Assembly: GCA_002402275.1 (NCBI GenBank)
Contig: DHFN01000058.1
Location: 1 to 17,836 of the forward strand
Origin: Anaerolineales bacterium UBA4823
GTDB taxonomy: Bacteria > Chloroflexota > Anaerolineae > Anaerolineales > UBA4823
Reading direction: 5' to 3'
DNA: 17,836 nt
The notes under the pieces are model-generated. The model searched no databases. It saw nothing but the letters and a program-made list of their open reading frames with translations, and was not told the DNA's origin. Every line of letters starts with the position of its first letter. Within the stretch, counting starts at the first letter, position 1. Below, in pieces: positions 1-9,189 of this stretch. Made by a program: the position numbers and the translations under genes.

Positions 1-90
1 GGTATAGCCGAATCTCGATATGACATTGATGACTTCTTGGATAATCTCAGAAATAAAAGATTTAAAAATGCATGGTTGCTAGATTATTAG
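1..90 (+). CDS. C-terminal end of an unidentified protein (partial)
   Basis: Frame 1 is open from the first base to a TAG at 88-90 and encodes 29 residues ending in the hydrophobic-aromatic run WLLDY. The piece is rich in charged residues (RYDIDD, RNKRFK) like the tail of a soluble protein. A strong hairpin terminator follows 37 bases later, which supports a real gene end rather than a chance open frame. No start lies within the window and the fragment is too short to name a family. The neighbouring gene converges on it from the minus strand. Confidence 0.45.
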   Translation, partial: GIAESRYDIDDFLDNLRNKRFKNAWLLDY

Positions 91-127
91 CCCTAAATGG
101 CTAACCCCCCATGATAATTAAAAATAG

Positions 128-157
128 AAAGGGCTGTCCTTTTATAGACAGCCCTTT
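128..157. terminator. Bidirectional Rho-independent terminator
   Basis: An 11-base perfect inverted repeat (AAAGGGCTGTC at 128-138, GACAGCCCTTT at 147-157) encloses an 8-base loop. On the minus strand it is followed by a T-rich stretch (CTATTTTTAATT), so it should end the sigma/anti-sigma transcript that stops at 170. On the plus strand the stem itself ends in TTT with a TTCTTTTT run a few bases on, so it can also serve the gene ending at 90. Confidence 0.8.
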
Positions 158-169
158 ACTGCGTTCTTT

Positions 170-2041
170 TTATTGCATGCTCTCAGCAATGGCAAATACT
201 TGATCTTTGTCAAGTGCTCCTGGTAAGTAGATGAAAAATCCATAACCAATCCCATTTTCCTGCCAGTAAAGTTCTTGATAGCAATCATTCCCTCCGGTTG
301 GCGGTTCCCAGCAGAACAAGCGATACTGGGCAGGTTGACCATTGATCTTAACATCTTCGAACCCACCCCACTGATGAATTTCTGCCCGGGTGCGGATATC
401 GCCAGCGCTCTCGGTAATAAAAAATCCATATTCATAACCACCATGAGTGGTTGGATTGTTTTCTAATGTATAGATGAGAACGACTGATTCCGTTTTTCCC
501 CCTACCAGATTAAAAGGTCCATCAATGGCATTCGATTGCGCATCAGTTTGATAAAAGGCAGCATGATCAAGCTGCAGCCCGGGGATCATTTGGATTGGCG
601 ATTTGACAGCAAACCCTGCCAGGCTCTGGATATCTGCGATTGAGTGCAGCCGCCCTGGATCGAGGGATTCCTGCGGAATTGTAGCAACGCCAGTCAAATT
701 TTCAGCGAGGCGCCGCATCTCGAGCGGGCTGATGAATACTCCACCTTTATATTGGTCTATGAGACCAAAGATGATGTAATCTTTGTTATCAAATTGCCAG
801 GTCAGAGCTTGATTAGCGATGAAATCTTTTTCAGGACAAAGTTTACTAGCGCTGGCAGCATTGGAAACCAGCAATCCCTTGCCATTTTGTGCTCCACCTA
901 GTGGAATAGACTCGGTTACAACCGGAATCGTAATCTTCTCTCCGTTGAGGTCTAAGGTAGTAATGCTGATGTCATCTAAAATTGAGGCGGTTGTACTTGG
1001 GCGTTCAGCAATCGCCAGCACTGGCTGGCTGCCTTCACGGTAGCGGTAATATAAACAGGCAGCATTTTGGTTAGGTGTGTAATCAGTCTTGAGAAGGCTG
1101 TAACCTTCAGGAACCCAACCCGGTTCCACCACTTGAAAGCCAACCTTTTGTGAAATTTCTGGAATTGCCAGGGGTTGAATTGAAGGGATATGGTTAGTGT
1201 TTCCATTAGAGGACATATTCTGTGCTAGGGAGAGCAAATCAGATTTTTCGAGTTGGTTACCCGTGCCTTTACCAGCTCTAAACATCATCGTATAGCGGAT
1301 TGAATCAGCTTCCCAACGTAAGGTTTGCATGAATGGTTCGGCAAACCAAGAGATTCCTCCGTTAGTATCTACCGAATACCATCCGCCTTGCACATACTCA
1401 CCTGCTGAACCATTGATCGAAACCAGCTCTACTTCAGCGTTTTCTGCCACCGAGCGAGTATTCTTGTCTGGGGAATTAGACTGTTCCTCAATAATGATCA
1501 GGGATCCATTCAAATTTTCACCCAAATAGACCAGAATCACTTGGTCAGGACCTCCAGTCGTTCCGGTTAAGAATAATTTATTTTTATTCCCGATTTCTCC
1601 CAACCCTTTTACTTGAAAAGACACCATTTGGCGAATTTCATCAAGCGTGCAAAGGGGATGATAGATATCCCCACAAGTTGTTTCGAAAGGGTAATTCATT
1701 TGGGCGAATGGGCTGGAAGATTCTTGGTTGGGCTTGGAAATGTCGGATCTAGAATCGAGCACCAACGTTGGCACTGGGCGGGTATCTCCCTCAGTGCGAA
1801 TGAAGAATTGTAAAATACTCTGCGCAAGAACACGTCCTTGCGGTGTGATAGTGGTTATTAGAGCCAATATCAATAGACTTATTGGGATAATTGTGAGTAC
1901 TCGGCGGCGGGCAGTTGCACGCCGTGTCCAGGGAGCATTGGATAAACGCTGATCAAGGTTTGCGCTAGGTTCAAACTCCAGTTCAGAAGGAATTGCTTCT
2001 AGCATTTGTTCAATTTGTTTTTCATCCGGTGTGTGCATCAT
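170..2041 (-). CDS. Membrane-anchored anti-sigma-type protein with three tandem extracytoplasmic repeats
   Basis: A 623-residue protein with a cytoplasmic N-terminus (about 1-47, ending in an Arg-rich stretch), one membrane segment (about 48-66) and a large extracytoplasmic part. That part holds three related units, about 132-276, 294-449 and 468-622. Each opens with a helix plus a GFQV/SFQV/GFAV strand and contains an LNG or ING turn. Each closes with an aromatic strand (LRWEADSIRYTM, LTWQFDNKDYII, LYWQENGIGYGF) and a terminal helix ending AQNM, AENL or AESM. The layout resembles the DUF4367-type proteins encoded next to sigma factors. The start codon overlaps the sigma gene stop (ATGA), implying translational coupling. 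Known for the arrangement: such partners usually hold the sigma factor inactive until a surface signal arrives. The signal here is unknown, no catalytic motif is visible, and a zinc-type ZAS motif (HxxxCxxC) is absent from the N-terminus. Confidence 0.75.
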   Translation of the reverse strand: MMHTPDEKQIEQMLEAIPSELEFEPSANLDQRLSNAPWTRRATARRRVLTIIPISLLILALITTITPQGRVLAQSILQFFIRTEGDTRPVPTLVLDSRSDISKPNQESSSPFAQMNYPFETTCGDIYHPLCTLDEIRQMVSFQVKGLGEIGNKNKLFLTGTTGGPDQVILVYLGENLNGSLIIIEEQSNSPDKNTRSVAENAEVELVSINGSAGEYVQGGWYSVDTNGGISWFAEPFMQTLRWEADSIRYTMMFRAGKGTGNQLEKSDLLSLAQNMSSNGNTNHIPSIQPLAIPEISQKVGFQVVEPGWVPEGYSLLKTDYTPNQNAACLYYRYREGSQPVLAIAERPSTTASILDDISITTLDLNGEKITIPVVTESIPLGGAQNGKGLLVSNAASASKLCPEKDFIANQALTWQFDNKDYIIFGLIDQYKGGVFISPLEMRRLAENLTGVATIPQESLDPGRLHSIADIQSLAGFAVKSPIQMIPGLQLDHAAFYQTDAQSNAIDGPFNLVGGKTESVVLIYTLENNPTTHGGYEYGFFITESAGDIRTRAEIHQWGGFEDVKINGQPAQYRLFCWEPPTGGNDCYQELYWQENGIGYGFFIYLPGALDKDQVFAIAESMQ

Positions 2042-2616
2042 GAGTTTTTCTCCTCAGATAGAAAAATATTTTGGATCTCAGCCAATTCAATCGCTTCCCA
2101 TTTTTCGCGCAAGCGGGTCAGGACTCGATGGATGATGACTGAGACATTGTTCTCCGTCATGCCAGTATATTGGGCAATATCACCTACTCTCCACCCTAAA
2201 AAATAGCGCAATACCAGGATTTCACGTTGACCGTTTGGTATTTCGGTGAGCAGATCGAACAGGATTTGTAGTTCTTCTTCAGTTTGATAAGACTGTTCGG
2301 GTTTAAGGTCTGCCAATAGGTTAGTTTGTAGATCATGGGAAGACTGCATCGCACGTCGGCGGTAGTCATCAATGACCAACCGCTTGGCAATCTGAAACAA
2401 CCAGCTAAGCGCAGAAGGTAGGTCTCCATCAAACCGAGTACGAGCCTTCCAGGCTCGCAGGAATGTCTCAGCAGTCAGGTCTTCGACATCTTCGCGAGGT
2501 CCGCCCGTCAGCCCATAGATATAGCGATAAACAGGCAGACGATCTTGCTCATAGAGTTCCCGAAAATGCTCGGGACTGGCAATTGGGGATTTATTATTTT
2601 GATGGAACAAATTCAT
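2038..2616 (-). CDS. ECF-like sigma-70 family RNA polymerase sigma factor
   Basis: A 192-residue protein with region 2 at about 18-88, carrying the VEDLTAETFLRAWK and SWLFQIAKRLVIDDYRRR motifs for core binding and -10 recognition. Region 4 at about 115-172 is a helix-turn-helix, with LPxxxRE-like IPNGQREILVLRYF followed by GDIAQYTGMTENNVSVIIHR. Regions 1 and 3 are missing, as in ECF factors. The ATG is supported by an AGGAG at 2622-2626, five bases upstream. It is the first gene of a two-gene operon with the membrane protein starting at 2041. The pair probably forms a surface-stress or envelope-signal switch, and many such factors transcribe their own operon. The regulon cannot be told from this sequence. 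Confidence 0.9.
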   Translation of the reverse strand: MNLFHQNNKSPIASPEHFRELYEQDRLPVYRYIYGLTGGPREDVEDLTAETFLRAWKARTRFDGDLPSALSWLFQIAKRLVIDDYRRRAMQSSHDLQTNLLADLKPEQSYQTEEELQILFDLLTEIPNGQREILVLRYFLGWRVGDIAQYTGMTENNVSVIIHRVLTRLREKWEAIELAEIQNIFLSEEKNS

Positions 2617-2820
2617 AGTGTCTCCTAAACACGCGCATGTTTCACTATGTAAACGATTAAAGGAAGAAAATCTTACAAGAAGGTTAAGGCAAGAGGGTGA
2701 CTCTTTTCTTACAAAATATCACCCAAAAATCATACAACAAATTTTTATTAATAGACTTGAGTACGATTAGAATTTATGGATGAACTATATTTTTGATTGA
2801 TCCACGAATAGGAGTCATCT
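2617..2820. other. Divergent promoter region between the sigma operon and the malic enzyme gene
   Basis: A 204-base gene-free gap carrying both leaders. Ribosome-binding sites are clear for each side: AGGAG at 2622-2626 for the sigma gene and AGGAG at 2810-2814 for the malic enzyme. A short inverted repeat, AAGAG at 2691-2695 and CTCTT at 2701-2705 around GGTGA, could be an operator. I could not pick a convincing -35/-10 pair for either direction; the plus side has an A/T-rich TATATT at 2786-2791 without a good -35. Confidence 0.4.
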
Positions 2821-5082
2821 ATGAGGAACATTACTCGTGAAGATGTAATCGAATATCATACATTAAAAGGGAAATCCGGTAAAATCTCCATAACTCCAAC
2901 CAAACCAATGGATACCCAACGGGATCTTTCTTTAGCCTATACCCCTGGAGTTGCGATTCCGGTCCTCGAAATCGAAAAAAATCCCGGATTAAGTTATGAG
3001 TATACTGCAAAGGGAAATCTGGTAGCAGTTGTTACCAATGGTACTGCTATCCTTGGTTTAGGTGATCGTGGTCCTCTAGCAGCCAAACCGGTCATGGAAG
3101 GGAAAGCTGTTTTATTCAAGAAATTTGGCGATGTTGATTGTATTGATATCGAAGTCAATAGTCACGACCCTGACAGGATCATTCAAGTCGTTCAAGCGAT
3201 TTCTCCATCTTTTGGTGGAATTAATTTAGAAGATATCAAAGCTCCAGAGTGTTTTTATATTGAAGAGACTTTGAAAGAATTGTTAGACATTCCAGTTTTT
3301 CATGATGATCAACATGGCACTGCCATCATCTCTGGGGCAGGCTTATTGAACGGTTTGGAAATTATCGGTAAGGATATTTCCCAGGTACGGGTTGTGATCT
3401 CTGGAGCAGGTGCTGCTGCAATTTCATGTGGTGAATTAATGGTGAAACTCGGAATAAAGCGGGAGAATGTCTTATTGGTGGATACTCGGGGAGTCGTTTA
3501 TAAAGGGCGGATGGAAGGCATGAATCCTTATAAAGAACGGTTTGCTGCTGATACGGATGCACGTACCTTGGAAGATGCGATGCGCGGCGCAGATGTCTTC
3601 TATGGGCTTTCTGTCGCGGATATCCTCACTCCAACCATGATAAAAACCATGACAGAAAGTCCATTGATTTTTGCAATGTCCAACCCTGATCCAGAAATCC
3701 GCTATGAATTAGCCAAGGAAACCCGCCCAGATGCAATAGTGGCGACTGGTCGTTCTGATTACCCCAATCAAATCAATAATGTCTTAGGTTTTCCGTTCAT
3801 CTTTCGGGGGGCATTAGATGTACGCGCTAAAGCCATAAACGATGAAATGAAAATTGCTGCAAGTTATGCACTAGCAGCCTTGACAAAAGAAGATGTACCA
3901 GACAGCGTTTTACGTGCTTATGGATTAGCTAGCCTCAAGTTTGGTCCGGATTACATCATTCCAAAACCTCTTGACCCGCGGGTACTCCTCTGGGAATCAC
4001 CAGCGGTCGCAAAGGCTGCCATGGAAAGCGGTGTCGCACAAAAGGAAATAGACCTCGAGGAATATCGCAAACAGCTCTCTTTCCGCATGGGAATAGGGGA
4101 ACAAATCCGATATACCATTCTAAACAAAGCAAAATCGGCACCTCAAGCAAAGCGGATCTGTTTTTCTGAGGGAGAAGAAGCGAAAATTATTCGAGCAGCC
4201 GCCCAAATTATCGAGGAAAAAATCGCTAAACCCATCTTAATTGGCGATCCCAAGATTATCAAACAGAAAATTACCGAGTTAGGATTACGTTGTGACCTGA
4301 CCGTTATTGATCCATCGAACTACCCATTCCGGTCGCAATATGCTGAGGAATATTATAAATTACGTCAAAGAAAAGGAATCATTTATCAGGAAGCTTGTAA
4401 TAGGATCCTCGACCCGAATATATTTGGATTGATGATGGTCAAGATGGGCGATGCAGATGCGTTCATCTCAGGCTTGACTTACGATTATCCGGAAGTTATC
4501 CGTCCTGCCTTGCAAATCCATCATACCAGAACGGGGATTAATCGGGTGGCTGGTGTATATATCATCATCATCAACGATCGAACCTTTTTATTTACCGACG
4601 CCACTGTCAACATTGACCCTTCTACCGAAGACCTGGTTGAGATTACCTGCCTGGCAGCTGAATTTGCCGGTCAGCTTGAAATGGAACCCCGGGTTGCCCT
4701 GCTTTCTTTTTCCAATTTCGGTAGTGCTCCTCACCCATCTCAGGAAAAAGTACGGAAAGCAGTTGAAATACTTCATCAACGCTACCCCGATTTAATGGTA
4801 GATGGTGAAATGCAAGCGGATACAGCAGTGGTGGCCGACATCATCAAGGAGCGTTTCCCGTTCAGCCGGGTTAGCGATGCAAATGTTTTAGTCTTTCCCT
4901 CACTTGAATCAGCCAATATCGCCTATAAGCTCCTCGCCCGCTTAGGAAATGCAAAAACGATTGGCCCCATTTTACTTGGGATGGGAGCGCCTATCCATGT
5001 CCTCCAAACGGGTGATGAGGTTCGTGATATTGTCAATATTGCGGCAGTAGCAGTGATGGATATTCTCAATCGTCAATCTTAG
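2821..5082 (+). CDS. maeB: NADP-dependent malic enzyme, MaeB type, with phosphotransacetylase-like C-terminal domain
   Basis: Oxidatively decarboxylates malate to pyruvate with reduction of NAD(P), a cytoplasmic anaplerotic and NADPH-supplying reaction. At 753 residues it matches the two-domain MaeB class. The malic N-terminal domain carries SLAYTPG (Tyr40) and VMEGK (Lys95). The metal site motifs are INLEDIKAPE (about 134-143) and HDDQHGT (161-167). The Rossmann domain has the GAGAAA turn (195-200) and the family motifs SNPDPE (287-292) and YPNQINN (314-320). From about 425 to the end there is a phosphotransacetylase-like domain (KRICFSEGEE, then MGDADAFISGLT and SNFGSAPHPSQEKVRKA). In this class that domain is thought to be regulatory, responding to acetyl-CoA, rather than catalytic. 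A strong AGGAG precedes the ATG by six bases. It is the main plus-strand gene here and is transcribed alone. Its stop codon overlaps that of the convergent PilZ gene. Confidence 0.95.
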   Translation: MRNITREDVIEYHTLKGKSGKISITPTKPMDTQRDLSLAYTPGVAIPVLEIEKNPGLSYEYTAKGNLVAVVTNGTAILGLGDRGPLAAKPVMEGKAVLFKKFGDVDCIDIEVNSHDPDRIIQVVQAISPSFGGINLEDIKAPECFYIEETLKELLDIPVFHDDQHGTAIISGAGLLNGLEIIGKDISQVRVVISGAGAAAISCGELMVKLGIKRENVLLVDTRGVVYKGRMEGMNPYKERFAADTDARTLEDAMRGADVFYGLSVADILTPTMIKTMTESPLIFAMSNPDPEIRYELAKETRPDAIVATGRSDYPNQINNVLGFPFIFRGALDVRAKAINDEMKIAASYALAALTKEDVPDSVLRAYGLASLKFGPDYIIPKPLDPRVLLWESPAVAKAAMESGVAQKEIDLEEYRKQLSFRMGIGEQIRYTILNKAKSAPQAKRICFSEGEEAKIIRAAAQIIEEKIAKPILIGDPKIIKQKITELGLRCDLTVIDPSNYPFRSQYAEEYYKLRQRKGIIYQEACNRILDPNIFGLMMVKMGDADAFISGLTYDYPEVIRPALQIHHTRTGINRVAGVYIIIINDRTFLFTDATVNIDPSTEDLVEITCLAAEFAGQLEMEPRVALLSFSNFGSAPHPSQEKVRKAVEILHQRYPDLMVDGEMQADTAVVADIIKERFPFSRVSDANVLVFPSLESANIAYKLLARLGNAKTIGPILLGMGAPIHVLQTGDEVRDIVNIAAVAVMDILNRQS

Positions 5083-5933
5083 CGTTGAGGTTTATCGCCT
5101 TGTAATTTCAATAAACGGTAAATGGTATTAATTTCTTGAATAATTTCCGATTGCCGTTGAGAAATGAACTGGGTTACAATGATCCGATAATATTCATTGG
5201 GCTGTAATTTCACCCCAATTCGGTAACGATTGGTATTTGATTCGGTATAAATATTCGCGACCGAACCAGTCACTTCTATTTCTGGAGAGCGAACCGTACG
5301 GGTGCCATTCACTTCATTTCGTTCTCCTTTAATCGGGGTATGAATTGAAGAAAGACGCAATTGAGAACGATCATAGCGATCTCCTTCTTCATCATAGCTC
5401 GTTTCATAATGCTTTGGCGCGGCTATTTGAAATATACCAGGTAGTCGGAAGATAATCGCCACTTTTCGCCCTTGCCGGAATAGCTGAGCGGTGTATTCGT
5501 TCGGGGAAAGATAGATACCCATACCCTCCACGGAAATATCCGCTAATTCACCAACAATAGTATCCATCCGCTCGGGCAACCGTAATTGACTGGTGACCAC
5601 TTCTTTAGGCCAGACTCGCACCTGTCTCCGTTCACCAATTCTTTCATTGACATATTCGAATTCGTTCAACTCAGCCTGGAGATTAGTGGCATCAACTCGA
5701 TTGACTCGGGCTTTAATAACAGACGGGAAACCCGGGTATTGAATGTAGGTATACCTTTCCTGGTATAAACAGACGATCTGATATTTTTCAGTTTTTACGA
5801 TAATCGAATTTGGACCAGTATATACGATAGCGGCTGGAAATGCAATTGGAACACCTTGATAAATATTCATCAAACGAATTTCCGATTCAGCGGAAGCAAC
5901 TCTCTTCAATAATTCAACGATATTATCATTCAT
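5079..5933 (-). CDS. YcgR-like PilZ-domain c-di-GMP receptor
   Basis: A 284-residue soluble protein. The N-terminal half (about 1-95) looks like a YcgR-N/PilZN beta-barrel. The C-terminal half starts with the RxxxR motif (Arg102, Arg106 in GERRQVRVWP) and the DxSxxG motif (Asp132, Ser134, Gly137 in ADISVEGMG). These are the two residue groups that bind cyclic di-GMP in PilZ domains, so ligand binding should be intact. Such proteins usually tune motility, adhesion or exopolysaccharide output; no partner gene is adjacent to show which. The start has only a weak TGGA about 12 bases upstream. It lies 94 bases downstream of the ABC operon in the same direction. A perfect TATAAT (minus strand, 5972-5977) without a recognisable -35 sits in that gap, so it may have its own promoter. 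The 3' end overlaps the malic enzyme stop. Confidence 0.88.
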   Translation of the reverse strand: MNDNIVELLKRVASAESEIRLMNIYQGVPIAFPAAIVYTGPNSIIVKTEKYQIVCLYQERYTYIQYPGFPSVIKARVNRVDATNLQAELNEFEYVNERIGERRQVRVWPKEVVTSQLRLPERMDTIVGELADISVEGMGIYLSPNEYTAQLFRQGRKVAIIFRLPGIFQIAAPKHYETSYDEEGDRYDRSQLRLSSIHTPIKGERNEVNGTRTVRSPEIEVTGSVANIYTESNTNRYRIGVKLQPNEYYRIIVTQFISQRQSEIIQEINTIYRLLKLQGDKPQR

Positions 5934-6027
5934 TCAGTAATTCCAGGATCAACAAATCTTAACCACTCTTTATTATAGGAGATTCTTCATATAAATCCCG
6001 TAAAAATACCGTATAGATTCCCCAAAA

Positions 6028-6765
6028 TTAGCTGGTTATAATCTTCCCGTCAGCTAGTTTGATTTGACGCTGAGCACGTTGGGATAAATCCGGGTCATGG
6101 GTGACCATCAATATGGTTTTCCCTTGATCTACAAGATTGGAAAATAATCCCATTACTACTTCCGCTGAGCGTGAATCAAGATTACCAGTCGGTTCATCAG
6201 TTGCAATAATGGGCGGATTATTTGCCAGAGCTCGTGCAATAGCCACCTTTTGTTGTTCTCCACCGGACAATAAATGAGGTAGTTTATCCGCTTGATCTTC
6301 CAACCCAACTAGACTCAATAATTGAATTGCACGTTCCTGCCTTTCTTGTCCCGAATATACGTTACACAAGCTCATCGGTAATAAGACATTTTCCAATACC
6401 GTTAAGGTAGGCAAGAGTTGAAAAAATTGAAAAACCACTCCAACATGATAACCACGCCAAATAGCTTTGTCGCTTTCTTTTAGGGAGTGAACCGCAACAT
6501 TATTGACATAAATCTCCCCTGCCGAAGGTCTATCGATTCCGGTAATTAAATTAATCAATGTAGTTTTACCGCTGCCCGATTTCCCAATGATTGAGATGAA
6601 TTCTCCTCGATTAATTTGAAGATTGACATCTTGCAAGGCAATAAATTCACCTGCTGGAGTCTGATAGGTCTTTTGAATATCAATCAGACGAATTAGAGCA
6701 TTTTCTTCATCGGATACAACAGCCGAATGAGATGATATGGGAGATAAAACCACATTTCGCCTCAT
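6028..6765 (-). CDS. ABC transporter ATP-binding protein, MacB/LolD type (third gene of the exporter operon)
   Basis: A 245-residue nucleotide-binding subunit that would energise the duplicated permease encoded just upstream. Walker A is GKSGSGKT (61-68) and the Q-loop Gln113 lies in VVFQFFQLLP. The signature is LSGGE (166-170, Glu in place of the usual Gln), Walker B is IIATDE (186-191) with catalytic Glu191, the D-loop is GNLD, and the switch His is His223. All residues needed for ATP hydrolysis are present. It carries about 25 poorly conserved residues before the domain. The gene starts 12 bases after the permease stop and has no good Shine-Dalgarno, so it is probably translated by coupling. 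It is a clear paralogue of the first gene of the operon: both share KTYQTPAGE and GVVFQFFQLLP. Confidence 0.93.
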   Translation of the reverse strand: MRRNVVLSPISSHSAVVSDEENALIRLIDIQKTYQTPAGEFIALQDVNLQINRGEFISIIGKSGSGKTTLINLITGIDRPSAGEIYVNNVAVHSLKESDKAIWRGYHVGVVFQFFQLLPTLTVLENVLLPMSLCNVYSGQERQERAIQLLSLVGLEDQADKLPHLLSGGEQQKVAIARALANNPPIIATDEPTGNLDSRSAEVVMGLFSNLVDQGKTILMVTHDPDLSQRAQRQIKLADGKIITS

Positions 6766-6777
6766 AGTTCATACACT

Positions 6778-9189
6778 TTATTCATAATCTAAAACTTCAC
6801 GAACTTGAAGCATAGCTGCTCTTCTTGCAGGTACCAGGCTAGCCAATACCCCAATCAACAAGACAACTCCAAACCAAATCATTAGTCCCGCAAAAGAATA
6901 ACGAAAATTCATTTCGGTTTTTAGGGTGGCATAAATAACCACTGCTGCCAGAATCGGACTGGAAAAAATAGAGGTAATAGCACCGAGAATCCAGCTTACA
7001 AAACTAACCACTAAGCCTTCCAATAGGACAATTTTCACTACGGCTGGATTGGCAGCCCCAATTGCCCGTAAAACACCGATTTCTCGAGTACGCTCAAGAA
7101 TATTAATCCCCAAAGAGCCAGTTAATCCCAAACTTCCAACGATAGCCAGCAATCCCGCCATGATGAGTAATACCCATAAAATGATATTGAAAACCCCGGT
7201 GTATTCACTGAAAACGGTTTGACGGGTGGTACTGCTTTCTTTGCTTATACCAGCATTACTAAATCGTTCCTCTAGACGAGTGGCTAACTTTTCTTGGGTT
7301 TGTTGGTTGCTCAATTTATTTGGAGCAGCCAAAACCCGCACCATATCTACTTCGTTATGTCGCCCGGTTAACCGTGAAAATGCACTTGGAGACATATAAA
7401 TTATAGAACCCGATAAGTGTTTTGAAACGATTCCAACCACACTAAAATTTTGTTTTCGATCACCCATTTTTAAGGTAATCGTATCCCCAACCCGAACATC
7501 CCCTTCATCGCTGATCAAATCTTGATTGATCACCACTTGTTGGGCTGAACCATCACCGCTTAACCAGTTTCCGCTGAGTACATTTGGTTGAATTGTGCGA
7601 GAATCAATGGGTAAACCTATTATTTGAATACCTTGGCTTTCGCTGCCATCCGGTTTTAACATGACTCCTTCGCTGCTCATCCACCCCTCTGCGTAAGCAA
7701 CCCCCTCTGTTCTGAGGGCTTCTCTTTCAACCGTTGCTCGGTTAGCTCCGCCTGGAATAGGCAGCATCACATCAAACGCATAGTACCGTTCGACATCCTG
7801 AATTTGTGCATTGAGCGAGGAATAGGTGCTAAACGAGGCTATGAACATCGCCCCTGCTAATGTTAACGTCCCCAATGTGAAAGCCAGGCGGGATTTTTTC
7901 CGAAAAGAGTTACGCAAGGAAAGGATAACCGGAGGACTTAATGATCGAATCCGATTGAGCAATTTTTCTAGTTGTCCAACTTTTTTATTGGCACTTAATC
8001 CATATTGATAAATAGCATCATATACTGGTATGCGCGTACCGGATAAGATTGGAAAAAATGCCACAGCCAAGGGCATAAACAAACCAATTCCAATCTGAAT
8101 TAGGAGAACATTCCAGGGCAAATTCACCACCGTTACATCAAAATTCAAAAAATGAGCTGCGAACTTTGCCAAACCCCAACTCCCCAATAATCCCAGAGGA
8201 ATCGCAAGGATCAAACCAATCATTCCGAAAATAAACACATTCAGAAAATACATCTCCATAATTTGATGCTGTGAACCGCCAATGGCTCGTAATATCCCAA
8301 TTTGTTTGATTTGCTGGACAATGATCGCTGTGATTGTATTAACCACCAATCCCCCACTTAATAACATTGCCATGACACTCATGATCTTTAGAATAAGGAG
8401 AAAACCTTGGATTTGATTGTGCGCCCAATGATCACCAGGATTAGAACCAACCCCCGGAATGCGCGTGCTCAATACCTGATAACCCGCTGGTTCCACCACT
8501 CGGTTTTTAATGATTTCAGCAATGTTCAGAACGGTAGTCTTATCTTTTTGAACGCCACTCACAACCACATCAAGGCGATTGTAAGTGGGTTGTTCCCCCA
8601 TCCATTGGAGAGTATCCAGATTAACAAAACCGGTGGCTTCTCCCATTAAAGCAAATGGCATCTCATAAACATCATGAGCTATACCACTCACAGTTAATGG
8701 ATAAGTACGGCCATCTTCTAATTGCACCTGAACATGATCTCCTACCTTATATCCCAATAATTGAGCGGATTGGCGCTCTAGAATAATCTCGCGTACTCGA
8801 GCAGGATATTCACCTTCAACCATAGAAAAGTGATTCGCTTTTACTTCACCGTCGAGCGGGTAAGCATGTAAACTTATGTTTTCATATTCATTTTCATAAT
8901 TCAATATCTTAGCGCTCAGAATCCGACTTGGCTGAGCTGATTGAACTTCCCGCATATTTTCTACCGACTTTGCCAATTCTTTCGGAAAAGGCGAGAGGTA
9001 TAAATAAACATGAGCTGGATTTCCCGCTTGAAATTGCCCATATAGATCACGTTGAATGATCTGAGAGGCGTTATAAATCATTCCCACCGCTGCCACTCCA
9101 ACCGCAATGGAGAGGACAACTAACAGGGAACGAGTCTTATTATTCCAAATATCTTTGAATATCTTTGTCCAACGGGCATCTAAGATCAT
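6778..9189 (-). CDS. Duplicated FtsX/MacB-type ABC transporter permease
   Basis: An 803-residue membrane protein made of two similar halves. Half one has a membrane segment at about 20-42, an extracytoplasmic MacB-like domain at 45-255, then segments at about 264-290, 313-337 and 360-383. Half two repeats this with 435-457, an external domain at about 460-660, then about 667-692, one or two in 719-755, and 765-787. Each half has the FtsX coupling-helix motif, IKQIGILRAIGGS (294-306) and TREIGVLRAIGAA (701-713). It also ends in PARRAAMLQVREVLDYE-like sequence, with a counterpart near 381-397. Thus one chain supplies a complete permease pair, as in the LolCE/MacB superfamily, which moves lipids, peptides or lipoproteins by a mechanical stroke rather than through a channel. 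The substrate cannot be read. Its ATG overlaps the upstream ATPase stop (ATGA). Confidence 0.92.
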   Translation of the reverse strand: MILDARWTKIFKDIWNNKTRSLLVVLSIAVGVAAVGMIYNASQIIQRDLYGQFQAGNPAHVYLYLSPFPKELAKSVENMREVQSAQPSRILSAKILNYENEYENISLHAYPLDGEVKANHFSMVEGEYPARVREIILERQSAQLLGYKVGDHVQVQLEDGRTYPLTVSGIAHDVYEMPFALMGEATGFVNLDTLQWMGEQPTYNRLDVVVSGVQKDKTTVLNIAEIIKNRVVEPAGYQVLSTRIPGVGSNPGDHWAHNQIQGFLLILKIMSVMAMLLSGGLVVNTITAIIVQQIKQIGILRAIGGSQHQIMEMYFLNVFIFGMIGLILAIPLGLLGSWGLAKFAAHFLNFDVTVVNLPWNVLLIQIGIGLFMPLAVAFFPILSGTRIPVYDAIYQYGLSANKKVGQLEKLLNRIRSLSPPVILSLRNSFRKKSRLAFTLGTLTLAGAMFIASFSTYSSLNAQIQDVERYYAFDVMLPIPGGANRATVEREALRTEGVAYAEGWMSSEGVMLKPDGSESQGIQIIGLPIDSRTIQPNVLSGNWLSGDGSAQQVVINQDLISDEGDVRVGDTITLKMGDRKQNFSVVGIVSKHLSGSIIYMSPSAFSRLTGRHNEVDMVRVLAAPNKLSNQQTQEKLATRLEERFSNAGISKESSTTRQTVFSEYTGVFNIILWVLLIMAGLLAIVGSLGLTGSLGINILERTREIGVLRAIGAANPAVVKIVLLEGLVVSFVSWILGAITSIFSSPILAAVVIYATLKTEMNFRYSFAGLMIWFGVVLLIGVLASLVPARRAAMLQVREVLDYE

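Noticed and set aside
142..444. 100-residue minus-strand frame and other frames inside the anti-sigma, malic enzyme, permease and lacZ genes
   Set aside because: Antisense or shifted shadows of well-supported genes, without ribosome sites or recognisable motifs.
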